Assembly: GCA_002239105.1 (NCBI GenBank)
Contig: MPNQ01000003.1
Span: 1-64,000, forward strand
Reading direction: 5' to 3'
Origin: a marine group bacterium Sva0996 bin134
GTDB lineage: Bacteria > Actinomycetota > Acidimicrobiia > Acidimicrobiales > Bin134
Length of the DNA: 64,000 bases
This document shows, piece after piece, positions 33,707 to 41,813 of this stretch. Each line of letters opens with the position of its first letter. The first letter of the stretch is position 1. The position numbers were made by a program, and so were the translations under genes. The notes beneath the pieces are model-generated. The model saw nothing but the letters and a program-made list of their open reading frames with translations. It did not search any database and had not been told where the DNA came from.

Positions 33707-34930
33707 ATGCGAATCCTCTTTGCTGACAGCCTGGCCGAGAGCGCCATTCAGAGGCTGCGGGACGGGGGCGATAACTGTGTCGTAGACGCATCTCTTACTG
33801 CTGAAACCTTGCCCGAGCACATCTCCGGTTTCGACGCGCTGGTGGTGCGCAGCACCAAGGTCACCGCAGCCACCCTTGAGGCGGCCGACCAGCTCGGCCT
33901 GGTGGTCCGGGCCGGAGCGGGAACCAACACCATCGATGCCGACCGGGCTGCCGAGTTGGGCATATTCGTGTGCAACGTGCCCGGACGCAACGCCATCGCC
34001 GTGGCTGAGCTGGCCATCGGGCTGATGTTCGCCATTGACCGCCACATTGCCCCCGCCACCGCCGATCTTCGGGCCGGCGAGTGGAACAAGCAGACGTACA
34101 GCAAGGCCCGAGGGCTCTTTGGCTCCACCCTGGGCATCATCGGCATGGGCGCCATCGGTATCGAAGTCGCCCAGCGGGCCTGTGCCTGCGGCCTAAGAGT
34201 CATCGCCGAGCCCGGCTATGACCGAACCCGCGACGTGCGCCGCCGCATGGCCGACATCGGGGTTGCGGAAGTGCCCGATAGGGCCACACTGTTGGCCGCC
34301 AGCGACATCGTGTCGCTGCACGTCCCCGGCGGCACGGACACCATTGGGATGGTGGATGCCGAATTCTTGGCGGCTATGAAGCCTGATGCGGTGCTTATCA
34401 ATACCAGCAGGGGCGAGGTGGTAGACGAGGTCGCCCTGCTGGCCGCTTTGGATTCCACCGACCTGCGGGCTGGACTTGACGTATTCGCCGACGAGCCGTC
34501 GGGTGGAATCGGGCAGATCAGCTCGGAGTTGGCCCGCCACCCGAAGGTAACGGCCACCCATCACATCGGCGCCTCCACCGAACAGGCCCAGATGGCAGTG
34601 GCCGAGGGTACCGCCGAGGTGATCGAGGCCTATCGCCAAGGCGTTGTGCTCGACTGCGTCAACCTGGAGCAGGTTCCCAACCGCACCGCCACGCTGAGCA
34701 TCCGCCACCACGACCGAGTGGGTGTGCTGGCCTGTGTTTTGCAAGAGTTGAGCCGGCTCCACCTGAACGTGGCCAACATGCAGAATCGGATCTTCTCCGG
34801 TTCGGAAGCGGCGGTGGCCATCATCGAGGTAGGCGGAACAATCGACGACGAGCTTCTGGGCACTCTCAGCGCCATCGAACATGTGATCTGCGCCTCTGTG
34901 CTGGACACCGATCCGGAGGCGGCGCAATGA
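33707..34930 (+). CDS. D-3-phosphoglycerate dehydrogenase-like 2-hydroxyacid dehydrogenase with ACT domain
   Basis: About 407 residues. Substrate/cofactor domains of the D-isomer 2-hydroxyacid dehydrogenases: VVRAGAGTNTIDADRA, the NAD motif STLGIIGMGAIGIEVAQ, NTSRGEVVDE (catalytic Arg), a Glu in DVFADEPSGG and ATHHIGASTEQAQ (catalytic His). A C-terminal ACT domain (HHDRVGVLACVLQELSRLHLNVANMQNRIF) is the serine-sensing part in SerA. It thus probably starts phosphorylated serine synthesis. The ATG at 33707 has GGAG 8 nt upstream. It overlaps the DUF1015 gene by 4 nt. Confidence 0.85.
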   Translation: MRILFADSLAESAIQRLRDGGDNCVVDASLTAETLPEHISGFDALVVRSTKVTAATLEAADQLGLVVRAGAGTNTIDADRAAELGIFVCNVPGRNAIAVAELAIGLMFAIDRHIAPATADLRAGEWNKQTYSKARGLFGSTLGIIGMGAIGIEVAQRACACGLRVIAEPGYDRTRDVRRRMADIGVAEVPDRATLLAASDIVSLHVPGGTDTIGMVDAEFLAAMKPDAVLINTSRGEVVDEVALLAALDSTDLRAGLDVFADEPSGGIGQISSELARHPKVTATHHIGASTEQAQMAVAEGTAEVIEAYRQGVVLDCVNLEQVPNRTATLSIRHHDRVGVLACVLQELSRLHLNVANMQNRIFSGSEAAVAIIEVGGTIDDELLGTLSAIEHVICASVLDTDPEAAQ

Positions 34931-36210
34931 CCGATACGCCCCCGGCAGTGGAGCAGAGCCCAGTGGTCGAGCCCATAATCGCCCCGTTCGCCGGCTGGCT
35001 CGTGCATCCCGACTGGGCTGAGCGGGTAATCAGCCGGGCCTACGACAACCTGTCGCCTCTTCAGCGCCGGGCCCTAGTGGCGGCCAACCCATATAGCTAC
35101 ATGAACGTGACCCGCAGCCGGGAGGATCTCTTCGGCAACTCCGACTTGTCTCCCGACGATTTGGTAGGTGAGGGCGCCGCTGCCCTGACCCGTCTCCTCA
35201 ATGCCAATGCGTTTATCGACACCGGTCGTCCGGCGCTGTACCTGTACCGCCTGACTTACAAACAGGGCATGCAGACCGGGGTGGTGTGCACCGTTCCAGT
35301 GCGGGGCTTCGGCAACGGCCGCATACGCATACATGAGAACGTCCACGACGATCGGGCAAACTTGCTCACTTCCCACCTCCAAGGGGTGGGCGCCACCTCC
35401 AGCCCGGTGGCCATGGCGGTGCGGTCATCGGCCGAGTTGTACCGCCAAATGATGGACATCACATCGACCGCGCCCGCCGAACTGGAGTTCGGGTCGACTG
35501 CGGTCCGCCATCAGGTGTGGACGGTGCCGGAAAACTACACCGAGTCGCTGACCGCGGCCTTTGCCAACCAGATTCTCTACGTCACCGACGGACACCACCG
35601 GTCGGCGGCGGCGGTGCGAGCCCTGGAGGCCGAGCCGGGTGATCCGACTTTGGCTCGAACAATGGCCGTGGTGTTCCCCGAAGACCAGCTCCACGTGCAG
35701 TCATTCCACCGACTGGCAGTCGACCAGCATGATCGCGGAGCAGAGGACTGCCTGGAAGCGCTGTCGGAGGAGGCTGAGGTGACCCCGGTCCATTCTTCAT
35801 TTGCCGCCCGGCCCAGCGGCCCGGGAACTGCCGGGCTCTACCTGGGGGGATCGTGGCACAGGCTGGAGTTGCCGCCGGCCGTCGGCAACGGTGCAGTCAG
35901 CAGGCTGGACGTGGAGCGGCTGCGTCTATCCATCCTCGGTCCCGTTCTCGGTGCCGACGAGCTCAGCCAACCGAGCGCAGTCGACTATCTGCCTGCTTCC
36001 GCAGGCTTCGATGAGCTGTCCCGCCGGTGCGATGAGGAGAACAGAGTGGGCTTCGCTCTGCACCCCTTGTCGGTGCGCGATCTGATGGCGGTGGCCGACG
36101 AAAAGGGGCTCATGCCCCCCAAGTCGAGCTTCTTTTCCCCCAAGCCCCGCTCCGGCGTGTTTTTGCGGATGCTGGGTCGGGGAGCCACGTCCCACCTGCC
36201 TGCCTCCTAG
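34927..36210 (+). CDS. DUF1015 family protein
   Basis: 427 residues with the family hallmarks PIIAPFAGWLVHPDWAERV, NPYSYMNVTRS, VTDGHHRSAAAV (the conserved DGHHR) and the C-terminal MPPKSSFFSPKPRSGVFLR. Function is unestablished; I recall that members are often encoded next to serA or serC, as here, which suggests a link to serine or phosphohydroxy-acid metabolism. Its ATG overlaps the dehydrogenase stop (ATGA). Confidence 0.85.
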   Translation: MTDTPPAVEQSPVVEPIIAPFAGWLVHPDWAERVISRAYDNLSPLQRRALVAANPYSYMNVTRSREDLFGNSDLSPDDLVGEGAAALTRLLNANAFIDTGRPALYLYRLTYKQGMQTGVVCTVPVRGFGNGRIRIHENVHDDRANLLTSHLQGVGATSSPVAMAVRSSAELYRQMMDITSTAPAELEFGSTAVRHQVWTVPENYTESLTAAFANQILYVTDGHHRSAAAVRALEAEPGDPTLARTMAVVFPEDQLHVQSFHRLAVDQHDRGAEDCLEALSEEAEVTPVHSSFAARPSGPGTAGLYLGGSWHRLELPPAVGNGAVSRLDVERLRLSILGPVLGADELSQPSAVDYLPASAGFDELSRRCDEENRVGFALHPLSVRDLMAVADEKGLMPPKSSFFSPKPRSGVFLRMLGRGATSHLPAS

Positions 36211-36285
36211 TAGAGCCATTACTGTTGAGCTGCTGCCAGCGGGGCGCGGCAAGTCCTACTGAGGCAACCAAAACCGCGGAGCGGA

Positions 36286-36291
36286 TACTGT
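36286..36291 (+). promoter_or_regulatory. -10 element for the amidohydrolase at 36.3 kb (leaderless)
   Basis: TACTGT lies 7 nt before the GTG start at 36299; there is no ribosome-binding site in the gap. Confidence 0.5.
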
Positions 36292-36298
36292 TGCCGAC

Positions 36299-37468
36299 GT
36301 GTTGATCTCATCGGACTCCCACGTTGTCGAACCGGGTGACCTGTGGCTGGAGCGGCTGCGGGACCGGGCCCCCCGAGCGGTGCAGGACCCCGGCAACCAC
36401 TATTGGTACTTCGAAGCCCCGGACATGGGACGGGGGGTGAACCTGACCCTGTCGCGCAACGCCGGGATGACCCAGAGCGAGGTGGATGCCCTGCTGGCCT
36501 CCGACCCCGATGCCTGGGTGGGGGCGACCGGCGGTCACGACCCGGTGACCCGACTGGCCGACTTGTGGGTGGACGGCACGGTGGCCGATGTGGTCTACCC
36601 CACTGCCGGCCTGTCGCTTCTGCAATACGACGACGTGGAGCTCCAGCTGGCCTGCATCCAGGTGTACAACGACTGGCTGGCCGAGTTTTGCGCAGTAGAT
36701 GCCGACCGGATCATCGGCGTCGCCATGATTCCCACCTGGGACATCGAAGTGGGCGTGGCCGAGCTCAACCGCTGCGGTGACATGGGGCTGCGGGGCGCCA
36801 TCATCTGGAGTTCCCCGCCCGCCACCCGGGAGTACAGCTTCTTCTCCGACCGGTATGAGACGCTGTGGGCCACCGCCGCCGAGCGCTCGATGCCGATCTC
36901 CATCCACATATTTGGCGGCCACCAAACCAAGGCCATCGGCAATTACGGCGTCACGGTGGAGGGCACCTACTACTTCGGGATCACGTCTCGTGACGAGCTG
37001 GCCCACACCACAGCCGAGCTAATCGCCGCCGGGGTGTTCGAACGCCATCCCGACCTGCGGATCGTGGCTGCCGAGGGGGGAATCGACTACGCCGCCCGGC
37101 TGGAGCAGAGACTCGATATCACCTATGGCGGAGCTTGGAGTCGGATTGATGACACGCTGACCATGACGCCCTCGGAGTACTTCCGCCGCAACGTGTACCT
37201 CACCTACATCGAAGACCCCATCGGGCTGAACAACCTGCGGTTCACCGGCAGCGACCACTTCATGTGGTCGAGCGACTACCCCCACGGGGCAGCCACCTGG
37301 CCCCGCTCCTACGAGCTGATCACCAAGGAGTTCGACGACGCGGGCGTGAGCGAGGAAGACCGTCGCAAACTCACCCTCACCAACGTGGCTGAGTTGTACA
37401 ACATCGACCTGGAAGCGGTGAGCCAGCCATCACCGGCTATCGCTGGCCAGGTGGCGTCGGTCAACTGA
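36299..37468 (+). CDS. Amidohydrolase family protein (PF04909 type, A)
   Basis: 389 residues. The N-terminal SSDSHVVEPGDLW gives the DxH metal site. SIHIFGGH and RFTGSDHFMWSSDYPHGAATWP carry later metal and catalytic residues (His, Asp). This is the ACMSD-like group of PF04909, often decarboxylases or hydrolases of aromatic degradation intermediates. Substrate unknown. GTG start. Its 3' end overlaps the convergent haemoglobin gene by 8 nt. Confidence 0.82.
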   Translation: MLISSDSHVVEPGDLWLERLRDRAPRAVQDPGNHYWYFEAPDMGRGVNLTLSRNAGMTQSEVDALLASDPDAWVGATGGHDPVTRLADLWVDGTVADVVYPTAGLSLLQYDDVELQLACIQVYNDWLAEFCAVDADRIIGVAMIPTWDIEVGVAELNRCGDMGLRGAIIWSSPPATREYSFFSDRYETLWATAAERSMPISIHIFGGHQTKAIGNYGVTVEGTYYFGITSRDELAHTTAELIAAGVFERHPDLRIVAAEGGIDYAARLEQRLDITYGGAWSRIDDTLTMTPSEYFRRNVYLTYIEDPIGLNNLRFTGSDHFMWSSDYPHGAATWPRSYELITKEFDDAGVSEEDRRKLTLTNVAELYNIDLEAVSQPSPAIAGQVASVN

Positions 37469-37895
37469 TCGGAAGTCGTCGGGAATCAGATGGCGGGGCA
37501 GGAGGCTGCTTGTTTATGAGGTGGGAGGCAGCCGACTCGAAGTAGTCCAGCATGGCCGTGCGGATGTCGTCGGGCAGATCGGACTCACCTACCGATGCCC
37601 GCATGTGGTCCATCCAGGCATCGCGCTCAGCGACGCCGATCTCAAACGGCGCGTGGCGCATCCGAAGCCGGGGATGGCCCCTCTCTTCGCTGTAGTGCGG
37701 CGGCCCTCCCCAGTACTGGGCCAAGAATCCGGCCAGGTGGCTACGCGAAGGGCCCAAATCCTCGGGATACAGAGGGCGCAGCACCGGATCGTCGGCCACT
37801 CCGTCGTAGAAGCGGTCCACCAGTTGGTCGAAGAAGGGCTGTCCGCCCACCGCGTCGTACACCGATTGCTGCACCGGCCTAGCGTATTGCGACAT
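37461..37895 (-). CDS. glbO: Group II truncated haemoglobin, GlbO type
   Basis: 144 residues that follow mycobacterial GlbO closely: SVYDAVGG, FDQLVDRFYDGVADDPVLRPLYPED, FLAQYWGGP, YSEERGHPRLRMRHAPFEI (proximal His in RMRHAPF) and ERDAWMDHM. It binds haem and O2/NO, with roles in oxygen or redox chemistry. The ATG at 37895 is the likely start, with conserved sequence beginning 12 residues later; an ATG at 37907 is possible. Its start codon overlaps the start codon of sixA on the other strand (CATG 37893-37896). Confidence 0.9.
   Translation of the reverse strand: MSQYARPVQQSVYDAVGGQPFFDQLVDRFYDGVADDPVLRPLYPEDLGPSRSHLAGFLAQYWGGPPHYSEERGHPRLRMRHAPFEIGVAERDAWMDHMRASVGESDLPDDIRTAMLDYFESAASHLINKQPPAPPSDSRRLPIS
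37880..37885 (+). promoter_or_regulatory. -10 element for sixA (leaderless)
   Basis: TAGCGT lies 8 nt before the ATG at 37894. It sits inside the first codons of the divergent glbO gene. Confidence 0.5.
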
Positions 37896-38361
37896 GTCCG
37901 CGGTCATCTTCTTGAGGCACGCCAAATCCGATTGGTACGCAGGAATTTCCAACGACCTCGAGCGGCCGCTGAACAAGCGGGGACGGCGATCCGCCGCGGC
38001 TGTCGGCAGATTCCTGGCCGAGGCGGGCCATGTGCCCGATCTGGTGCTGTGCTCGCCCGCCACCCGAACCCGCCAAACCCTCGAGCTGGCCAAGGAAGCG
38101 GGAGGTTGGGATTGTCCAACGGAAACAGCCGAAGAGCTGTACTACGGATCGGTCAACCACATGCTCGCCCTGGCCTGCCAGCGGCGAGCCCCAGTCACCA
38201 TGCTGGTCGGGCACGAGCCGACCACCTCCACCGCAATCGGACAACTGACCGGCGCCGATCTACGAATACCCACCGCCGCGTTGGCCTGGGTAAGCCTCAA
38301 CCCCGACAACACCGGCCAGCTCGACTGGCTGATCCCCCCGCGGCTGTTGACCGATCGGTAG
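37894..38361 (+). CDS. sixA: Phosphohistidine phosphatase SixA-like (histidine phosphatase family)
   Basis: 155 residues of the RHG phosphatase superfamily: VIFLRHAKSDW carries the nucleophile His9 and Arg8, LNKRGRRSAAAVGRFL matches the SixA group, DLVLCSPATRTRQT has the second conserved Arg, and MLVGHEPTTSTAIG holds the second His. It probably removes phosphate from phosphohistidine proteins. Start is fixed by the TAGCGT -10, and the gene is head-to-head with glbO. Confidence 0.85.
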   Translation: MSAVIFLRHAKSDWYAGISNDLERPLNKRGRRSAAAVGRFLAEAGHVPDLVLCSPATRTRQTLELAKEAGGWDCPTETAEELYYGSVNHMLALACQRRAPVTMLVGHEPTTSTAIGQLTGADLRIPTAALAWVSLNPDNTGQLDWLIPPRLLTDR

Positions 38362-38366
38362 GGCCC

Positions 38367-39785
38367 TCAGTCGTCCTCTGCTCCAGTCAGTTCTTGCACG
38401 CTCGGTTCTGCCTCAGCTTCAACCAACTCGGGGGCTGCGACGGGCCGGGCAATCGCCTCCACAGAGGTGGCTGATTCGATCTGCTTGGACCCGGGAACCA
38501 CTCCCCAATCCTCGAATTTGCGGGCCCGGGGCAGCACACGGCCCTCCAAGGAGCCAATGCTCCTGTTATAGGCATCAACCGCTCGATTCAGCCCCTTGCC
38601 CACACCGTCGACGTGACCGGCATAAACCCTCAAACTGTCGTACAGGTCGGCTGCCCCGTCGGCGATCTTCTGGGCATTTTCCTGAAGATCCTGCTGTTGC
38701 CAAGCCACGGCCACCGTGCGCAGAAAAGCCAGGAGCAAACCGGGAGTGGCAATGAGTACTCGGTGCTTCTGCCACGCGTCCTCCCACAACGTGGGTTTCA
38801 CGTCCATGGCTGCGTCCAGGATGGGCTCGGCGGGCACGAACATGACCACGAAGTCGGGGGAACCGTCGACCGCCGCGGCATAGTCCCGGTCGCCCAGGGT
38901 TTTGGCATGGCCCATGAGGGTGTTGGCGTGGTTGTTAAGGAATTCGCTCTGCCGCTGATCATCATCGGCGTGGTGCGCGTCCAGGTAGGAGCTCAGCGGG
39001 GTCTTGGCGTCGATCACCACCTCCAGGCCACCCGGAATGTGGACCACAGCATCGGGCCGACCCCGGCCTTCGCCCAATTCGATTGTGTCTTGCTCGACAA
39101 AGTCGATGCGCTCGCTCAAACCTGATAATTCCAGGATGTTGCGAAGCTGCTGCTCTCCCCATTGCCCTCGCATCTGCGGGGACCGCAGAGCCTCGCTGAG
39201 ATTCTGAGCAGTGTCCCGCAGCTGGCCGACCTGGTTCCGCAGCACGTCGTAGGCCCCTTTGCGGTCCTTCTCCATGGCGACAACCTGTTCCTCAAATTTC
39301 GCCAAATTTTCTTTGACCGGCTTGACCAGTTCGTCTATCGCCTTCTGTCGCTTTTCCAGGTCAGTGTCGCTGAGCTTCTTTTGATTTTCGAACTGCTCCT
39401 TGGCCTGCTCCAAAAAGGTCGCGCTGTTGGTCTTCACCACATCAGCTGCGATTCCCTTGAACTGGGTCTCCAACTCCTCGCGGGCCTTGGCTAATTCCTG
39501 GGTGCGAGCCTGATGATCGGCCTTGACCTCGGCCAGTTCGCGCAGCGCAGCCTCCCGCTCAGCCCGCACCTCCTCCAGTCCCGCCCGGGCCGCATCGCGC
39601 TCGCCTCGCGCCTCGCCGAGTTGCTGATCGCGCTCAGCAAGCTGAACCTCCAACTGGGCCACCCGAGTCCTGAGTTCACTTGCGTCGCCAGACTGAACGC
39701 CACCCCCGCCAAGGCGCCACCGCTGCACCACAACGGCCAAGGCGACCACTAGGACCACGACAACAACAAGAAGAACAATCTCCAT
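38367..39785 (-). CDS. rmuC: DNA recombination protein RmuC
   Basis: 472 residues. An N-terminal membrane anchor (EIVLLVVVVVLVVALAVVV) is followed by a long coiled coil (about residues 35-170, rich in Glu/Ala/Arg/Gln). Then comes the RmuC nuclease-like core: RGQWGEQQLRNILELSGL, DFVEQ, GRGRPDAVVHIPGG, VVIDAKTPLSSYLDA and DFVVMFVPAEPIL. RmuC limits inversions at short repeats. The start has TAGGAT 9 nt upstream. It converges with sixA, 5 nt apart. Confidence 0.92.
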   Translation of the reverse strand: MEIVLLVVVVVLVVALAVVVQRWRLGGGGVQSGDASELRTRVAQLEVQLAERDQQLGEARGERDAARAGLEEVRAEREAALRELAEVKADHQARTQELAKAREELETQFKGIAADVVKTNSATFLEQAKEQFENQKKLSDTDLEKRQKAIDELVKPVKENLAKFEEQVVAMEKDRKGAYDVLRNQVGQLRDTAQNLSEALRSPQMRGQWGEQQLRNILELSGLSERIDFVEQDTIELGEGRGRPDAVVHIPGGLEVVIDAKTPLSSYLDAHHADDDQRQSEFLNNHANTLMGHAKTLGDRDYAAAVDGSPDFVVMFVPAEPILDAAMDVKPTLWEDAWQKHRVLIATPGLLLAFLRTVAVAWQQQDLQENAQKIADGAADLYDSLRVYAGHVDGVGKGLNRAVDAYNRSIGSLEGRVLPRARKFEDWGVVPGSKQIESATSVEAIARPVAAPELVEAEAEPSVQELTGAEDD

Positions 39786-39794
39786 AGGCCCGCC

Positions 39795-39800
39795 ATCCTA
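39795..39800 (-). promoter_or_regulatory. -10 element for rmuC
   Basis: On the minus strand TAGGAT lies 9 nt before the ATG at 39785, giving a leader of at most a few nucleotides. Confidence 0.45.
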
Positions 39801-39888
39801 TGAATCCCCAGTGACAGTTTCTGGCAGCACCTTCAGACCGCGGCTTGGCCTAACCTCCAACCGGCCCGAAGAACGACGAGGAGACCCC

Positions 39889-40965
39889 ATGCCCCAGATG
39901 AACGAGCTCGGCTTCTACACCTTGGCGGGGGCGCCGGAGTCGCCTCGGGAGCTGATCGATGAAGTCCGTCAAGCCGAGGAGCTGGGCATTGGCAACGTAT
40001 TCATCAGCGAGCGGTTCAACATCAAAGAGGCGGCCACTTTGTCGGGAGCGGTCGGCGTGGCCGCCGAGACCATGGGCATCGCCACCGCGGCCACCAATCA
40101 CCACACCCGCCATCCCGTGGTGACCGCGGCCTACGCCATGACAATGCACAAGCTCACCGGCGGGCGATTCTGCCTGGGCCTCGGCCGAGGGGTCGACCGC
40201 CTGTCGCAGGCGTTCGGCCTGCCCCCCATCACCACCGCCCAGATGGAGGACTTCGTGGGCGTAATGCGCCGGCTGTGGCAAGGCGAGCCCATCTTCAACC
40301 ACGAAGGCCCCATCGGCAACTACCCGGTGCTCACCCTCATGGGAGCAAGCAGCGAGCACATCCCCATGGCCCTCACCGCCTTCGGCCCCAACTCTCTGGC
40401 CTTGGGCGGACGCTGCTTCGACGCCGTGGTGCTGCACACCTTCTTCACCGACGAGACCACCGCTCGGGTAGTGGGCGACGTCAAGCGGGCCGCCGAGAAA
40501 GCCGGGCGGGATCCGGCCTCGGTGAAGGTGTGGAGTTGCTTCGCCACCATCGGCGACCACCTGCCCGAAGACGTGAGGCTCAAAAAGACGGTGGGCCGCA
40601 TGGCCACCTACCTCCAGGGCTACCCCGAGCTCATGGCCCGCACCAACAACTGGGACCAAGCCGCGCTGGAGCGATTCCTAGCCGACGAGTTGGTGGCCAA
40701 CTTCCAAGGCGCCATCGACCAAGTGGCCACCACCGAGCAACTCGAGCACATAGCCACCCTGATCCCCGAAGAATGGCTCGCCCCCGCCGCCACCGGCACC
40801 CCCGCCCAATGCGTGGAGAAGATCCGGGGCCAGTTCGACTTAGGCTGTGACGGCGTCATCCTCCACGGCGCCAGCCCCGCCCAACTCCACCCCATCATCA
40901 CCGAATACGCCCGCACCCGCCCCGCAGGGAAACTCGACCACCTCCCCGCCAACCCCGGCGGGTGA
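39889..40965 (+). CDS. LLM-class F420-dependent oxidoreductase (C)
   Basis: 358 residues: MNELGFYTLAGAPESPRELID, AEELGIGNVFISERFNIKEA, TAATNHHTRHPVVTAAYAM and GGRFCLGLGRGVDRLS, the TIGR03857-like group. ATG at 39889 is fixed by GAGGAG 5 nt upstream; TAACCT at 39851-39856 could be its -10. First plus-strand gene of the catabolic cluster that continues to about 51 kb. Confidence 0.87.
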   Translation: MPQMNELGFYTLAGAPESPRELIDEVRQAEELGIGNVFISERFNIKEAATLSGAVGVAAETMGIATAATNHHTRHPVVTAAYAMTMHKLTGGRFCLGLGRGVDRLSQAFGLPPITTAQMEDFVGVMRRLWQGEPIFNHEGPIGNYPVLTLMGASSEHIPMALTAFGPNSLALGGRCFDAVVLHTFFTDETTARVVGDVKRAAEKAGRDPASVKVWSCFATIGDHLPEDVRLKKTVGRMATYLQGYPELMARTNNWDQAALERFLADELVANFQGAIDQVATTEQLEHIATLIPEEWLAPAATGTPAQCVEKIRGQFDLGCDGVILHGASPAQLHPIITEYARTRPAGKLDHLPANPGG

Positions 40966-41002
40966 GCTAGGCCTCAGCCTGCGCCCGACGTTGGGGCCGG
41001 TA

Positions 41003-41008
41003 TAGCGT
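41003..41008 (+). promoter_or_regulatory. -10 element for the alpha/beta hydrolase operon (leaderless)
   Basis: TAGCGT lies 7 nt before the ATG at 41016, which supports that ATG rather than a TTG 6 nt upstream. Confidence 0.5.
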
Positions 41009-41015
41009 CTTGGCG

Positions 41016-41813
41016 ATGCAAACCGTGACGACAACCGTTGCCGGGCTAGGGATGCGGGAGTTCACCGGGGGGTCGGGGGATCCGCTGGTTATGTTGCACC
41101 ACTCGTTCGGGAACCCGGGGTGGATGCCGATCCACGAGGCCCTAGCCGACCATTACTCCGTTCACGCTTTGGACTTGCCGGGCTATGGGGGGCCGGAGGG
41201 ATCGGAGCAGCCCGACTGGGCTCGCCATCCCCGGGACTTGGCCCTCATTGTGGGCCAGTGGCTGCGGACCAAGGACTTTGGGCCGGTTGAGCTGGTGGGC
41301 AGCGGGTTCGGGGGGTGGGTGGCGGCTGAGCTGGCCACCATGGCCCCGGAGCTGCTCAAGCGGCTCGTGCTGGTGGGCGCAGCTGGGCTGCTGCCCGAGC
41401 AGGGGCGTATCTACGACCAGTTCTTGGTGTCGCACTCCAACTATGTGCAGGCCGCCTTCTCAAGCCAAGACGTCTACGAGGCCATTTTCCACAGCAACGG
41501 TGACGACCCCGACGAGCACCCTCTCGGCGACGACACCCTGGTCATGTGGGACATGAACCGGGAGATGACCACCCGGGTGGGGTGGAAGCCCTACATGTAC
41601 AACCGCCGTCTGCGGCCCCTGCTGGGCGGTGTCACCGTCCCCTCCCTGGTGGTGTGGGGTGACAGCGACGCGGTGGTGCCATTGGAGTGCGCCCACGCCT
41701 ACGTCGAAGCCCTGCCCGACGCCCGCCTGGAGATCGTCCCCGACTGCGGCCACGCAGTCGACCTGGAAGCCCCCGAATCCCTCGCCGCCATCATCACCGG
41801 AGGAAGTAGCTGA
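41016..41813 (+). CDS. Alpha/beta hydrolase-fold protein with Gly at the nucleophile position
   Basis: 265 residues with the fold: PLVMLHHSFGNPGWMPI (oxyanion loop), VHALDLPGYGGPEG, nucleophile elbow, VPSLVVWGDSDAVVPL (acid Asp) and VPDCGHAVDLEAPE (catalytic His). The elbow reads VGSGFGGW, where canonical hydrolases have VGxSxGG, so the nucleophile position is Gly and the only Ser is one residue early (codons GGC AGC GGG TTC GGG). It may be a non-hydrolytic or altered enzyme. Its TGA overlaps the ATG of the next gene by one base, so it is coupled to that LLM oxidoreductase. Confidence 0.83.
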   Translation: MQTVTTTVAGLGMREFTGGSGDPLVMLHHSFGNPGWMPIHEALADHYSVHALDLPGYGGPEGSEQPDWARHPRDLALIVGQWLRTKDFGPVELVGSGFGGWVAAELATMAPELLKRLVLVGAAGLLPEQGRIYDQFLVSHSNYVQAAFSSQDVYEAIFHSNGDDPDEHPLGDDTLVMWDMNREMTTRVGWKPYMYNRRLRPLLGGVTVPSLVVWGDSDAVVPLECAHAYVEALPDARLEIVPDCGHAVDLEAPESLAAIITGGSS

